Assembly (NCBI GenBank): GCA_031213475.1
Contig: JARUPZ010000030.1
Coordinates: 4,341,161 to 4,405,160, forward strand
Length of the DNA: 64,000 nt
Source of the DNA: Nereocystis luetkeana
Taxonomy: Eukaryota; Sar; Phaeophyceae; Laminariales; Laminariaceae
Reading direction: 5' to 3'
The position numbers and the translations under genes were made by a program. Below, piece after piece: positions 15,301 to 30,300 of this stretch. Below the pieces are notes generated by a model. It worked only from the letters and a program-made list of their open reading frames with translations. It was not told the origin of the DNA and ran no database searches. The number at the start of each line of letters is the position of its first letter. The first letter of the stretch is position 1.

Positions 15301-18300
15301 GCCCGGGCGCGGCCCCAGGCCCCGCGCCCGCGCCCGCCAGCTCCTGCACCTTCGCCTGCGCCTCCGGCGCCCCCTTCCTCCCGGGCGCCCCGTAAGAGTG
15401 CTCGAGGCAGCGCACCTCGACTGACAAGCCCGTGGGAAACCCGAAGCACCGCTCCCCGGGCTCGGGCCAGGAGTCCATGTCGCCGTTCAGGCCGCGCTCT
15501 CCCCGCGTGAAAGAAGGCTCCGTAACGCTGACCTTCACGTACGCACCCGCGAACCACGCGCACAAGAAGTGGAACCTCCTTCCGCACACGGCGATCCCGT
15601 CTCCAAGGTTCCCATCGGGCGCGCCCTCCCCTCCCCCCCCTCCCTCTCCCCCCTCGTCGACAACCATGGGTCCTTCCCCGTGGCGCTGGCACCCGCCCCC
15701 ACCGACGCCGCACTCGGTAATACCGCAGTCCAAGAGAGCGCCGTCCTCGGAGCCGCAGAACAAACAAGCCAGCTGGCGCTCGGGCGGGCAGCGGCGGCGC
15801 GGTGGAGCGAAGCTCGCGAAGTTTGCCAGAAGCGAAGGAGGAGCCTCCGGGGTAGACACATCCACATTCAACTCGTCCGACTGCTCCTCAGACAGCTGCC
15901 GCTGCTGGTTGAGCCACGCGGAACCGATCATCCCGCCACCGAAGGCAGCCTGCGCCGAAGCCGCCGCCGCCGCCGCCGCCGCCGCCGCAGCCGCGCCCGC
16001 AGCCGCAGCCGCCGCTTGTGCCGCAGTCGGTGGCGGCCCGAACCCCTGAAGGAAACCCCCGGGAGCGCCACCAGCAGCTCCGCCTTGCCCCACCCCCCAC
16101 GCTCCCGCCATGCCGTAAGGCCCGGCCGGGATCCCCACCCCCATAGCCCCGATACCGCCACTGCTGGTCACGGGGGGGGATGGGGGCCACGCAGACCCTA
16201 TCAATGCCTGATGCTGCGGCTGCGGCTGCGGCAACTGCTGCGGAGCGGATGCGTCGTGCACTTTCGCAGGCGGAAGCGGCGGGGGTGTTGACGGAAAGGG
16301 AAGAAGTTCTGGCAGCATATAGGAGTCCACGTTAGCCTGGCAATTAAATGGGGGTTCGGGAAAGGGCCGGAGGGCGAGTGGGGTGTAGGGGGAAGGGGGG
16401 GGGGGGGGTTGCGAGACATCAGGAAAGGTTTTGTTGTTGTTAGATATGAAAAGAGCTCCCAAGGCAGCGATATTGCGGGCGGCGACTGTATCAATGGTAT
16501 GCATACGTATCATATATACATCAGAAAACCTCACGACACGCCAGCCTTCTACCCCTAAAAAACGAAGTGGGGAAAAAATGCTTAGTGCAAGAAAAAAATA
16601 GACAGAAAAAAAACCCAACAAACAATCGAAACTCCACCGTCAATACATATACAGTTGAATGGATGAATGCATGGATGGATATATAGACGGATGAAAAGGA
16701 AGGATGGATGGGCGAATTGGCGAACGGACGGATGATAATCATGGATCAATGGGCAATAAGGATGTTTGGGAGCGTGGGTGCATGACTTGCCTCCGAGAGG
16801 TCGATGCGAGTCTTGTTGATAAGGTCTTCCATGCGCACCCCCGGGATAAGCAAGAGGCACGTCATGTGCGCCCACCGCCTGCAAGTCGTCTGTTTTAAAG
16901 CTCCGTGGATCACCGGACACAGGCAGCATCGCACATCCTCAACATTAACCTTCTTCCTGCACGTCCGAACGGTTGGCAGATAGGTCGGTCGGTATGTCGG
17001 GTCAGTTCGGTACTGTCGGTCATGCCTTTCCGCTAAGACCGTCAATTCGGACATACACCGTAGACACACAAGCACAACTAAAGGACACACAAAACGACAA
17101 AATGGCAAGCACGTCATGTGCACACACACATAAAAGCACGGTCAAACATACACAGAATTTAGACACGCAAATAATGGATTCACACAAAGATCACAAAAAT
17201 CACAAAACAAGACTCACGGAAACACAGATACAAATCACGGGGCACAAACAGACACAAATCATCGACACCGAAAGCACAGATAGTGTACAGTAGTATAGTT
17301 GTCGTTAGGTGCAGCTGTCGTCAAGTTGCGTGCATTGGTGGACAGTGGATAGTAGACGGCTGGTATCATAATGTCCGCATTTTTTACAGCGGTCGGTCGT
17401 ACCTTACGGCACGGCGATTTCGAAAGGGGCCTCTTGTCTTTTGGTGCCGTCAAAATTAGGAGCTAAAAAATGATTGAAAACAAATCATGGACATGGAGAG
17501 ACACAGATCACGGGCACCTTTATAAGCCATACACAAAGCACAAATCATGGGCGCAAACACACACACACAAATCATTGGACACATGTGTAAGCCATGGACA
17601 AACACAAAAATAATGGACCCACAGTTACGAATCATGGGCACAAATACAGACAAATCATATTCGTACACAACATTGTGGAAACATGAACTAAAAAAAGACC
17701 AAACACACGAAAAAAAAGAAAAAGGCGGGGGACACAAAAGACACAAACTACGAGTCGGGCAAACTAATGAGTCGGGTCGGGTCGGGTCGGGTCGGGTCGG
17801 GGCGGGTCACGTTGACATGTTATACGAAGTGTATAAACAAAAACACGACAAAATACACCCATGAAAACGAAATAAAAAATGACCCAAAAACAAAAAGCAA
17901 TCCAAACGAAAGCAAACATGGACACACGGCACACATACTCACGACTCAGCCTCGAGCTCCCGCAGCTTGGAGCAGCGCTCGCAGCAGAAGTCCGCCTCCA
18001 CGTTCTTGATACCGTAACAGTCCATGTGCACCGACATGCCGCACCCATCACAGTAGACAATGTACTGGTTGTGGTCTTCGTCTGTGGAACCGTCAAAGCA
18101 AACCATGCAAACCTTCAAAAGGCGTGTGTTACACGGGGCGGACGGAAGGAAGGAAGGAAGGAAGGAACCACGGGTACACAGAAGGGGAGGAAGGAATGCA
18201 CACAATACAGCATCAGGACAGAGCGTCGATTCCCACTTCAAGACCTAACGGAATATTGAGCGGAGGGCAATAATCCTGATCTGTATCATATACCTGGTAT

Positions 18301-21300
18301 CTATTCATAGCTCAGCTTTTCGGTTTCTGGGTTGGAGTCGTATCATCTATGCATCATCTATTACGGGGGACCATAGTAAATAGCACCAAATATTGTTAGT
18401 AAAAATAGGTAAATATGCAGATTTTTGTGTATACCATAGGTCCTGTTAACTATGGTCCCCCGTAACAGGACATGCTCCCTGGGTTTGCATATGCACTATT
18501 ACGGAGGACCATAGTTAATGGGACCTATGTTATACATAAAAACCTATATATCCCACCATTTTTACTAACAACGTGTGGTCCTATTAACTATGGTCCCCCG
18601 TAATACTGCACAAATCTTGCGCGACACACATCATATCGGCAGGTTAGTATCCACTGCAGATCATCTACCGTAGATGATCTATCGTGTCTCCAGTCTCGCA
18701 AATGGGTAGTAGTGATGCGTCGGGAAGAAATAGTTTCGTGTGCCCTTGCTCGTACTGCGCTTGCCACTTACCGCGTCCTCCTTGTTGGCAGCCTCGGCAT
18801 TTGCCTTCAGCTCCGCCTCGGCCTCCTCTCGAGTCTGTCGCCCCTCCACGTCGCGCTGCCAAGAAGGAGGGAGGTCGTCCACGGAGTCCCCGTCCACCTG
18901 CAGCGGGTTTCCAATGTAAGCGCTTTCGTTTTTTTTCTCGACTGCGGGGATGGCGTGTCATATACCACTCTGTCCCAAAATATAGGGATCATTTCAGTTC
19001 TGACATTCAATGCAAACGGTCGTGATATTCAGGGGCAAAGTGATATATTATTGGTATACTCGTATGGCAAATATATTAACACAGCAGCACCATCACACAA
19101 TACTACACAATGACGACACCAGCAAAAACATCACCGACGACAAGCGCAACAACAACAACCACGACAACAACAACACTCACAACGACAGCAGCAGCGAAAC
19201 ACAGCGAAAACACACACAACAACAACAACAACAAGTAACAGAACATCACCAACGATAAGCGAGCATCGACAACAACAACAGCAACAAGGAACAAAACATC
19301 ACCAACGATAAGCGAGCATCGACAACAAGAAAAACCCGCGCCAGCAATCGACGAACAGAACCGAATCATACCTTGTTGAAGTTGAGGGGGCGGTCCGCGA
19401 CGCCGTACTGCATCTTGAACACCATTTTTTTCCACGTCTGCACTCGGCACAACCTCTTGAACGATCGGTCGTTCTCGAGCCTGTCAATCACGTGATCAGG
19501 CAATCAATCAATCCATCATTTAAGAAAACAGCTCGTTTTGAGTTTCGCAGCAGTATGAGCATGATTCCACCAAAATCAATGCACGAAGAGTTGGAGAGGG
19601 ACTCCTCATACGAAACCCACAGACAAGAACGAGAGAGAAGAGAAATTCCGAATAACCTTCCAAGAATTTGATGTCGCTTCGACGACCCTCCACAGAGCCC
19701 AGCCGGCCACCAAACGGGGGGAGGGGGGGGGGTAGATCAGATCACTCCCGTCTACGGCCGGATTTCGACATATTTATATACTGCGTACAAAAACCCTATT
19801 CATGGAATGCACAGTAAATACCAGCACCATGTATCTGACATACGGAAACAGAGTTACCCCTTCCGTAAAAAGTGCCATCACATCTATCTCTCTGGGGGGG
19901 GGGGGGGGGGGGGGGGGTACTCATTTGTTGCTTGCCTTAGATATTTGACCATTGACCACGCATCCCTTTCGAGACGAAGCACCGTTCCTACTCCTAATAG
20001 AGACACCTCCAACAATTGGGCGCTCATTACGTTGTTTCGATATATTACATAGAAACTTTTTGCTAATCTTATCCCCTTCCTGTTTGGCCGCCTGTGGCCA
20101 CCATCTATATCTCCTCGGATAGCGATCGTTTTCTCGCTGCTATCTAGTGTGTCAAACTCCTCCGGGGGAGGGGGGGGGGTAAAACCCCTTAACCCTTTTA
20201 GAACCGCGGTCCCGTTTTGGGGACAAACTACCTAGAATTAGACTGGTTTGTCCCCAAAATGGGACTGCGGTCCTAAAGGGGTTAAGAATAGTCTCGACCC
20301 ACAATTCTGAGAACAAACTACATGGAATTAGCGAGATTCTTCGCAGTTCTCGTGCGTAAAAGAGGTTACAAGCTGAAACTCGCGAAAAAAGATCGTCCGC
20401 TCTTTGACGATAATTACCTGGGGGCTAGAAATAGTTACCGGTAACCCCTCCACAAAAACATAGACAAAAAAATAAATATATATATACATATACCTCTCTA
20501 ATATAAATATTAGCATATAGCATATAGCTACGTCAGAAGGGGAGGGGAGGGGGGTGGGTCACCAACTTACGAAAACTTGCTAGCGTTGTCGATGAATGGC
20601 TGAAGCTTAGTCATCTTCGTGCCAATCTCGTCTCGCAGCATAGACGTGTGCGCCCTCAGCTTCGCCTGCTCGCGCATCAACGCCTCGGTAACTTCGTCTT
20701 CCAGCTTGGGCAAGGGGGCAATCGCCTTCCCTTGTCCCGCCTGGAGTGAACCAACACGAGGCATTCAAGCGAGGCAAGTAAAAGTCAGCGAGCATTCAAC
20801 CACATCAAGAGGGCACGTCGAAAGCAAGTCCAGCAGCAAGCCAAGCAAGCAAAGTCAAGCAAGTTACGGAAGTCGAGCAAGTCAAGGAACTCAATCGAGC
20901 AACCGATAAACAGAGCAATCAAGCACGAAAAGCAAGCCAAGGAAGTGAGGCAAGTCACGCGAATCCCTCAAAATTAGCGGGCAATGGACGACTCAAGCAA
21001 ATGACGAAAGCAAACGAAGCAAGTTTAGCGAGCAGTCAAGCTAGCAATCGACAACTCAAGCAAGCAATCAAGCGAGCAATCGATCGATCATTCAATCAGC
21101 TAATCAATCAATAATCCACAACGCAAGCATGCAAGTCAAGCGAGTAATCGAGCGAACAATCGAGGGAGTATTCAAAGCAACCAAAGAGAAGCAAGCGGCC
21201 AAGCGTCGAGCCATCGCACACGCGTTTGATGCTGACCATCGATCATCTCCAAATAAAGCGAGAACTAAACAAGCTACTAACAGCCGCGACAGTAACAACA

Positions 21301-24300
21301 CATGACGACCTGGGGGGGGGAGGGAGGCGAAAACAAACAAACACCACCCCGCCGCCCCTTCCCTCCCCTCCCTCCGTAACAACGCCTCCTCACCTGGTGC
21401 GCAACGATTCCACCGCTCTCGCCGGCCACCCTAGTTCGCAACCCGACATCCGCGTCGTCCATGTCGTGGTTCACCCAGCCCTGCAGCGCAACGTAAAGGC
21501 TCGACGTAACATCACCCTCCCCACCACCCCCCCCACCCCCACCCCCTCCCCCCCCACCACCACCAGCATGTACAACCATCGCGCCCGGTCCGGGCAAAGA
21601 AACACCACCGTTCGAGCTACCGCTTGCGCCCACTCCCGAGCCGCCACTGCCACCGCCGCCGATAGAGTCAGCCGTGAGCAGCCCCGGGTACGCCTTGCGG
21701 TCCAAGTCGATATCGTCGGGTACCTCGTACTTGGTCCACGCCACCCCGGATTCGGCCCGCTCGGTCCTCATAGCGGCCACCTCTTCTGGGGCGTCAGCCA
21801 GGCGCAGGGCGTAGCGGCATCCGGCCCGGAGATTCTTCCCCCTTTGGAGTAGGAGTCCAACCTGCACACAAAGCGCGCGGGGCGGCGGGTCCGACATGCA
21901 ACCAGTACCCCGTAGTGAAAAAAAAAAAAGAGACAATTTATACGTACGCACTCGCGTGAGGAAAGAAACGCCACGTATACGGTATAAAAAGAGAAGTGAG
22001 AAACAAAAACACACACAACGGGTCAAGGGTTACTATTAATATACTTCGAAGTAAATATAATATATATATATATATATAAATTTCTTTGGTTCAAGAAAAC
22101 AAAATACTATTTTTTTTAAAACAAGAAAACAAAACACAAGAGGTCAAAGGCTATTATTATTTATTTATTTCAAAGGGGAGGTCAAGAAAAGGTAAATGGA
22201 GGCCAAGCGACGAAAAAAAAGGTACGTACTCGTACAAGAAAAACAAAAAGGAAAGCAAGAGACCTGCGACAAGTCCGAACGAAAGTCCAAACGAACGAAA
22301 AGAACCGATCACGATAGGAGGGCTACCCCCATATTCATCGAAGCGGTGGAGTGGGATTCCTGTAAGAACTACAAATCAAAGCGTATTTCTTTCAGTTTTT
22401 TCTACTTGGGTGTTACACTCGTAAAAAAGCTCACACAGAGAAACGAGGCGCGGTTGTTGTTCAGATAATTTTACTTGGTGTTTTCTTGCACTCCTAAAAG
22501 AACTCGAAACGAAAAACCGCCAAGTACTACGGTAGTGGAGTGGGGTTTCTGTGCGGATTGAAAATAAACAAATACACAAATACATTTTTCGTTTTTTTTT
22601 TACTTGGTCCCTTTTATCCCCCACCCTCCCTACCTGGGTCTCGAAAAATGGTACCCGGTACAAATGAACAAAAAAAATCACTATCTTCGGCGATATAAGG
22701 TATCTTTGGACTGAATATCAAAGTGCAAACGGTTCTTATATTTCGGTACACAGTGGTCTGTACGGTACTGTAGGGTATCGTGTTTCTGTTTTCCGTGCTC
22801 TTCTGCTGGGCACTACAGACTCGTACCTGAAGGTGGGCAGTCGCAGACTTGAAGCCCGAGTCAACCACGGATGGCTCCGGGAGCGAAGTCTCAGACGTGG
22901 CCGACCAGCCGCTGCCGCCGCCGAGTCGAGCACTGCCGCGGACACCACGCGCCGGTGGCTTTCCCTTTCCCCCCTAACACAGCAGACAAACAAGATAAAG
23001 AGCACGCGCACAGCGGTTCGCATGGATACAGTTAGAGTCAAGCGCGGGGTGGGCGAGCGCACGCGCAAGCGGAGGGGGGTGGCGACGGAGAGAGGGAGGG
23101 AGGGAGGGAGGGAGGGAGGGAGGGGGGGGGGGGGGGGGGGTACTCGATAGGAGAGATGTACTCGATCTCATGCATGGCCGGAGTCGTATGACCATAGACC
23201 CTCGGGTGGGATAACAGCTACCAGGTACGATGTTTCGATTTTTGCTTCTTTTCTCAAGTGCCCCCGCCGAGCCTCAAGCGCGCGCGTTGTTGGTGCCTGT
23301 GTTTCAGTTTTTTTGCTTTCTGTTTTCAGGGTTGTAGACGGGGCGGCCGCACGCTGGCTTCCAGTGTCCTTCTTACCCTTCCCGGCGTTTACGGCACGCC
23401 GCGCGCCCACTACAAAGAGCGGCGATGGGGGCGATGGCGGCGGTGGCGGCTTGCCGGGAACGCCTCTTTTTTCAACCGAGATCCTATGATAATACAACTA
23501 CGGCCATGCATGAGATCGAGTGCATCTGTCCTATTGAGTTCCGTCTCGAAAGGGATGCGTGGTCAATGGTCAAATGACTAAGGCAAGCAACAAATGAGTA
23601 CGCCCCTGCCCCCTCCTCTCGTTTTGTGGCTCACTCACCCTTCGGCGGGAGCTGTAGTCATCGTACTCGTCATCATCGTCCATGCCACCCGCGTCCATCA
23701 CGTCGTCAAGAGAAAGTGACATGGAACCGTCGCTGTCGCCGTCCTCAGCGCTGTTGTTAGCAGCCTGTGGTTCGGTTTGGTAAGGGTCGGGGGGACGCGT
23801 GAAGCCGCATTGGGAGGCAGCAGCAGCAGCAGCATTAACAACAACTGTAAGGCGACTAACAAAAAGCTTGTATGACGGCGTGAATACGGCATGAAGAATG
23901 AGCTGCGAGAGGCGCGACGCACGACGACAGAAGGGTGGATAGCCGCGATTTTTTTGCCACCACCTTCATCTCCACAAAAAAACCCAGCTAAAACTGTCAC
24001 TACCACGGCTACTGTTGCCAAGGACAACACCACTACCCTTACCACTGCTGCTAGTGGTAATTCTCCTCCTATATCAATACTGCTGATACTGCTCTTGTTT
24101 CTACTACCACTAATGCTGCTGCGACCGACATTGTTATTACGGGTGACCATAGTAAATTGGACCGAATACTGTTCATAAAAATAGAGAAATATGTGGGTGT
24201 TTGTATGTACCATAGGTCCTATTTAATATGGCCCCCCGTAATACTACAGTAATTTCGCGACTACTACCACTCCTACTACTCTTGCATCTGATACCACAAC

Positions 24301-27300
24301 TACTAATAATACCACTATTACAATGAAGCCTAACCTATACCACAAAATACGAACACAGAAATACCAGGGCCATGTAGTATGTTAAGCTGGAGTTGCACCT
24401 TGGAGGGAGGCTTGTTCTTAGACTTGTCACCCTTGCTCTTGGGCATGGGGATGAGGTAGACCGGGTCGTCATCCTTGGGAAGGTGCTGCGAAGGACGGAA
24501 CCACAGACGCGACCATAAAAACAAAATGGCCGCACGTGGTGAAAAAACAAAAATTAGCACACAACCATGAAAATAAACAGGGGTCCCTTCCGCGCATGCG
24601 TCTTTTCATGAAAATAAGCACACACACAAACTACACCCGCAGGCCAAAAATACGCCAACAACAACAAATATGTACTGGTGTCTTTTTGAAAAATATTTTT
24701 TACAAAAGCCAGCCAGCTGCTGCAGCTCTCGTGAAACCCACCCGCCACTGCTATACGGTAAAATCCCTCCAAACGTCACGCCGAAAGGAAATAGTACCTT
24801 GGAAACTGCATCCACGCTTTGGGGGAAAACTAGTTGAAGGTAGTGTAGGATTGCCTTTGCGGTGGTTACCTCCCCCCTTTTTAGGGCCGAATTCCGTTTC
24901 GGGTGCACATGACTCAAAATTAGAGTTAGACACCGTAAACAGAGCGCTCAGGTCGCACAAGTGCGCGATCGTTTTTTTTCGGCGCTCGATTTTGCCCAGA
25001 ACGGGTATAGCAAGGTTAAGGCTGCCAATTCCGAAAAAGCCGATTTTTCCGAATAAGCCGATTTTCGGAAACAGCTGGTGAAGAGAGAGCCTTCAGCATG
25101 TATAATCTTCGACTTTATAGCACCCTCACCGCTATGTCGCGAGAAAAAAACGAGAGCCGAGAAACGATGCCAACCCTGCGCTAACTCAATCCTCTCCAGG
25201 GGTGCTTGGAATTTGACTGACTGAGATACACGTTACGGTTACACATCAGTGTGGTCCTAAAAGGGTTCAAAGGTGCGACTGGCGATGGTCGCAACTGCCA
25301 TCTCCAGAGACATCTGTGTGCTAAATAAAACGCCTCCCGATGCACCCTGGGTTTCCGCATGCTCAGCCACCACGACATTCTCAAGCAAGAACCTCGTGGG
25401 TTTTGTGTCTTTAGATGTGCCGCGCTGATTTAGGCCTGGGGCGGGATGGGGGGGGGTGGGATGGTTTTGGCGACCATACCTCGATGTCCAAGAGACGTTC
25501 CATCCAAGTGCTCTTGTGGTCCTCCGCGAAGTACCCCGAAGTCACCTCCCAGAAACGCTCGGACGTTACGGCGTCCTGGCCAATCCGCGGCGCACCAGCC
25601 TTGTCCTGCAACGCCACCACCACGAAAACAAAAAGAGGGCGGTCCGGGAAAAAAAGAAAAAAAAGTCTCAACAGTTGACGGCACGTCGGCGGCTGGCGAT
25701 ACGCTTTTGATGGCACGTCGGCGGCCGGCGATACGCTTCTTCTAAAGGGAAGAGGACGAAGGGAAGAGGAGGGGCGAGGACACCACTTCGCAAAGTTTTA
25801 ACTGGGGAGGCGCATTCACGTCCGAGACGTACCCGCCTTCTCCAGCATCACCACCACCACCACCACCACCACTACCACCGGGAAAAAAAAATGAAACCCT
25901 TAGCTGATAGAGCCGAGAGGCACGCCTCGTAACCCTTGCCCTACACATCACACCTCCGCCTTTACCCGTAATCCCCAAGCATGCCCCCAAGATAGCTGCA
26001 TAGAACATAGCTGAACGTCGAAAATCCGAGTATCTAGCACTCAATCGGTCGACCTTCACAGCTGACGTATTGTTTATACTATTATAAATGAATAAATAAT
26101 GATGCCCTACGCAGCCATCCGAGGGCGCGGTTGGCTGGTTTACTGTAGGTTTTTAGAGGTACGTGGTGTGTCTTGAGAGTTCCGCGTGAATCTCTTGCCG
26201 ATTTCAGCTACTTCAGCAAATACGGGTCAACAACCAACCTTGAACACACACCTGCGGGTTGCAAATAGGCGCTCCCCATGTTTACGGCAGTCCTATACAC
26301 ATACAGTAGAGGTCCCTCTATAGTGCCGGTTGCCGCTATAGTGCCGGCTGCCTTATATAGAGCCGGTTACCCTGTATAGTGCCGCTTGAGTAGTGCCGGT
26401 TCCCCTGTATAGTGCCGCTTGAGTAGTGCCGGTTACCCTGTATAGTGCCGGTTACCCTCTATAGTTGCCGCTATAGTGCCGGCTGCCGCTACATATAGTG
26501 CCGGTAAAATCGCTCGGCACAGATGGGATTCACCAGTGTGCAGAGTATATAGTGCCGGTTGCCGCTACATATAGTGCCGGTATTGTTGCCTGGCCCATAC
26601 CATACCGGCACTATACTATAAGAGGGACCGGCATTACTGTAATGTGATAGGAGGGGTAGCATTTTTGCTCGAACTCTCTCTGACCGACGGACGTCCACAT
26701 CATTCCGTGACAAACATACAGTAGGCCATACCTGGTAGGTTATAGTCCGTCGGGCTGAGCCTACCTATTTCTCAACAACTAGGTAGGTCTTGGTGAACCT
26801 CAAGTGAACAGGCTCCGAAAAAAAAACAGGTGTTTTTTACCCCTCCTATCGTAGCCACGCGTCAGGCACAAGGCGCAAGGAAGGCGCTACATAAGCCGCG
26901 AGCCGTGGAGGGCAACGGCGGGAGGCAGGCGGGCGCTTTTCGACGGCGGGGGCGGCGAGGCACTTACCCAGAAGGTGTGAAGCATCAAGGACCCGTCCTC
27001 GTCTACGTCATTGTCCGGCTTTGGTCCGAGGAGGGCGGCCACCCTGTCTACGCTCTCCGGTTCCCCCAGGTCCTACAATTGGAGGGGGGGGGGGAAAGGG
27101 AAGACATGATGAAAAAAGAGGGGAGGGAGGGGGGAGGCAAAATACATGTAACTAACAAAAAATCAGCAGATGGGTTAGACGGGAATCTTACCACATGCGC
27201 GACAGGGGTACAAAAACAAAAAACAGACAAAATAATAGATGAGGCAAAAAAAATGTTTTCGCCGACTACGTGCAGTCAAGAATTTAGGCCATGCAGATTC

Positions 27301-30300
27301 GGGCGCGCAAGAAACGCTCCCATAAGAAGCGCTTCTACGAAACCGAAGAAAAAGAGGTCACAACTACAGGAAGAAAACAAATGCGTTGAACCGCGCACCT
27401 CCTGAGTAGCACTCGGGTCGGGTCCTCCAAACGTCCGCCGCCGCTTCCTACCCAGCACCTTCGGAGCCACTATCGGGTACTGCTCCGGCTTGCCATCAGT
27501 TCCAGCCTGGACGTCGATAAGGCCCATGTTTTCCCTAGCGCGCTTCTTACTCTCCTTCGCCTGTAAGCAAGTCAAGTCAAATAAAGTCAAGGCGAGTTAA
27601 AGCAAGTCGAAGCAAGCCAACGAATGTCCAAGCAAGTCAAAAGCATGCCACTGCAAGCCAAGGCAAGTCGAGAGAAAGTCAACACCAAGTCGAATGAACG
27701 CCACATATGTCAAAACCAAAATTCGAAGCGGGTCATGAAAGCCAAACCACGCCAAAACAAAGCCAGAGCAAGTCAAAGCAAAGCCCAACCCTATCGAAGC
27801 CCGTCGAGGCAACAACAGAGAAAGTCAAAGCAACTTCAAAGCCAGCAACAACAGTTCAGAAGTACACCAAAACAACCCAAAGCACATCAAAAGCTTCGTC
27901 CAAGCACGCCAAAGCAAAGTCCAAGAGTCGTGTCAAATAAGACGTGACACAACGGAACGTAAGCAGTTCACACATCAGAGAGATGACCATCTACTGTATA
28001 TCAGACCATCGTTCCCTATCCAGCCCTCGAGACATATCGTGCAGAACCCCTACACGAAGTACAACTCCGTCCCCGGAACCAGGTGCTAGATCAAGCAGAT
28101 CAGATCAGGAGCATGAGCTACAGTAGATCATAGAGAAGCTATGAAGCGGGGATCGATGACATAACTGATCCGTCCTAAGCGTCGAACCATTCTAATAGTG
28201 TCAGGGCAGGGAAGGCAGGCGTCCGGGCGCCGTCGCGGCACCGCTGCCGTGTGGCTACAGCTACGAGACGCGGGCGCAGAGCTGGCACATACATTCTCTA
28301 GATATCGTATACGTGGTAATTGTACACACGTTACATTTTTCAGACTTTTGACTATGAATAGATCTCGTAGACTCGTACCTGGTATATAGCACGACCGCAC
28401 TGAACCGACCCGAACCTAACCAAAAAAAACATCACGCGAGACACCACAACCTCCCGCAAGACATCACAACCCCTCCCCCCTACCCCCTCCGCCTCCACAC
28501 CTTCGCTGAAGCACGGCCGCTCTTGCCCGACTTATTGTTGCCAGCGGCGGCCGCGGACATGTATCCCATCAAGAGCTTCGGCAGGATACGGTCACGCGCT
28601 TCCTGGTACGACACCGGTCCGATCTGGCTATCCCTCCCCTCCACATCCAGGCAAGACTTCACATCCTTCACGTGCTTGGGGCAGTACACCTGGACAAGGC
28701 GGCGGTGGCCGATGAGCAGAGGGGCGCCGGCCGGGGGAGGGAGAGGGTACTCATTTGTTGCTTGCCTTAGTAATTGTACCATTGACCACGCATCCCTTTC
28801 GAGACGGAGCACCCTTCCTACTCCTAGCAGAGACACCTCCAACAGTTGGGCGCTCATTACGTTGTTCGCATATATCACATGAAAAAAATTGCTATTGTGA
28901 GGAGGGGAGGGGGGGGGTACTCATGTCATGCATGGCCGTAGTTTCTCGATCACATACCCTCGCATCCCTCGTGCAAGACATTGCTTGCACCGAGCGCGAA
29001 GCGAAAATGTGAGGTGTTCGGCGAGTCGCATGGAGGGTGAGCTGCATCCTACTAACTATCGCGGGTGAGAAGGGTTTGCAATGGATAGGGAGGGGCGTAT
29101 ACAGCGCAGGGGGGCGGGGGGTTGTGGGTGTAAACCCCCATTGTACGCAGCTGATTGTGTGGGCGAGTAAACGGGGAGGAAAAAAAAGAAGGAAATAGAG
29201 AAATAGATAGGATACCAGTAGCAAGAGGCAGGCAAAGAAAGCAGTGAAGAAGGGGAGAGAAAACAACAAAAAACAAAAAACGCGGCAAAAGGGGGGGGGG
29301 GAGGACTGCCGGACCCCTTCCTTCCCCCGCGCCCCCAATTCCTCCTTTCTAAACGAGGAAAAAAAACACAACAAAACAGAATAGAACATACCTGGTATGA
29401 AGATAAGAAAATAAGAAAAAAGGGAAATAAGAAAATTAACCAGAACCAAAAAAAAATAAAGAAGAAAAGCAGAAAGGAAAAACCGGCAAGAATGATAAAA
29501 ATAACTCGAAAAAAATAAAAATAAAATAAAGGCAAGGAAGAAAGGAAGGAAGGAAGGAAGACAAAACCCACGCAAGACAGCAAACACCAACAAAAAGAAG
29601 AACGAAAAACAACAAAAAGTCCCCCCTCCCTTCGCCCTCACGTGAAGATTCCCGTTGGGATGAATCGAGCGGTGCAAGATCCCCTTCTGGGCATGCACAA
29701 GGCACCAGGGGTGGTACGCCACGAGGCAGCGCCCCCCCGCGCACTGCACGCAGACACCCTTCATGCCGCACAGGCAGCACCTCAGCTTCTTCCGGTCTGG
29801 CGGGATGTACTCGAGGTGCACCGGGTCCAGCTCGACAGCCGCGAATTTCACCTTCCGGGGGGGGGGGGGGGGCGGGGGGGGGGGGACGAGTGAACGAAAG
29901 CACCAAAGGTGATGTAAACCCTTTTAGAACTGCACGGCTGTCACATGAAAACTTTTCCGAACATATTTTTGGGCATGTTTTCATTGACCAGGAGAGGAAC
30001 GACCAGAGACGCGGAACGGCCATCGTACGCATCGTATCACACCCACATCGACCAACGCACCTCAGGGACCCACATCGCGCAGCTAACGTGCACCCACTCC
30101 TTCTCTCCGTTAGGCCCGACACCCCTGGACTGCTTCATGGCTCCCCCCGTGTACCCCGTCACCGAGCACAGCTGGCACTGCGTCATGGCAGCGTTCTGCC
30201 GAGGGAGGGAGGGAGGGAGGGAGGGAGGGAGGGAGGGAGGGAGGGAGGGAGGGGTCGAAACAAAGAAACAAAACTTTATCCGTGGAAAAAGACACAACAA

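Noticed and set aside
23698..24213. 171-codon minus-strand frame with hydrophobic stretches
   Set aside because: It overlaps exon 10 in another frame and a MITE; hydrophobicity comes from CTG-rich intron sequence.
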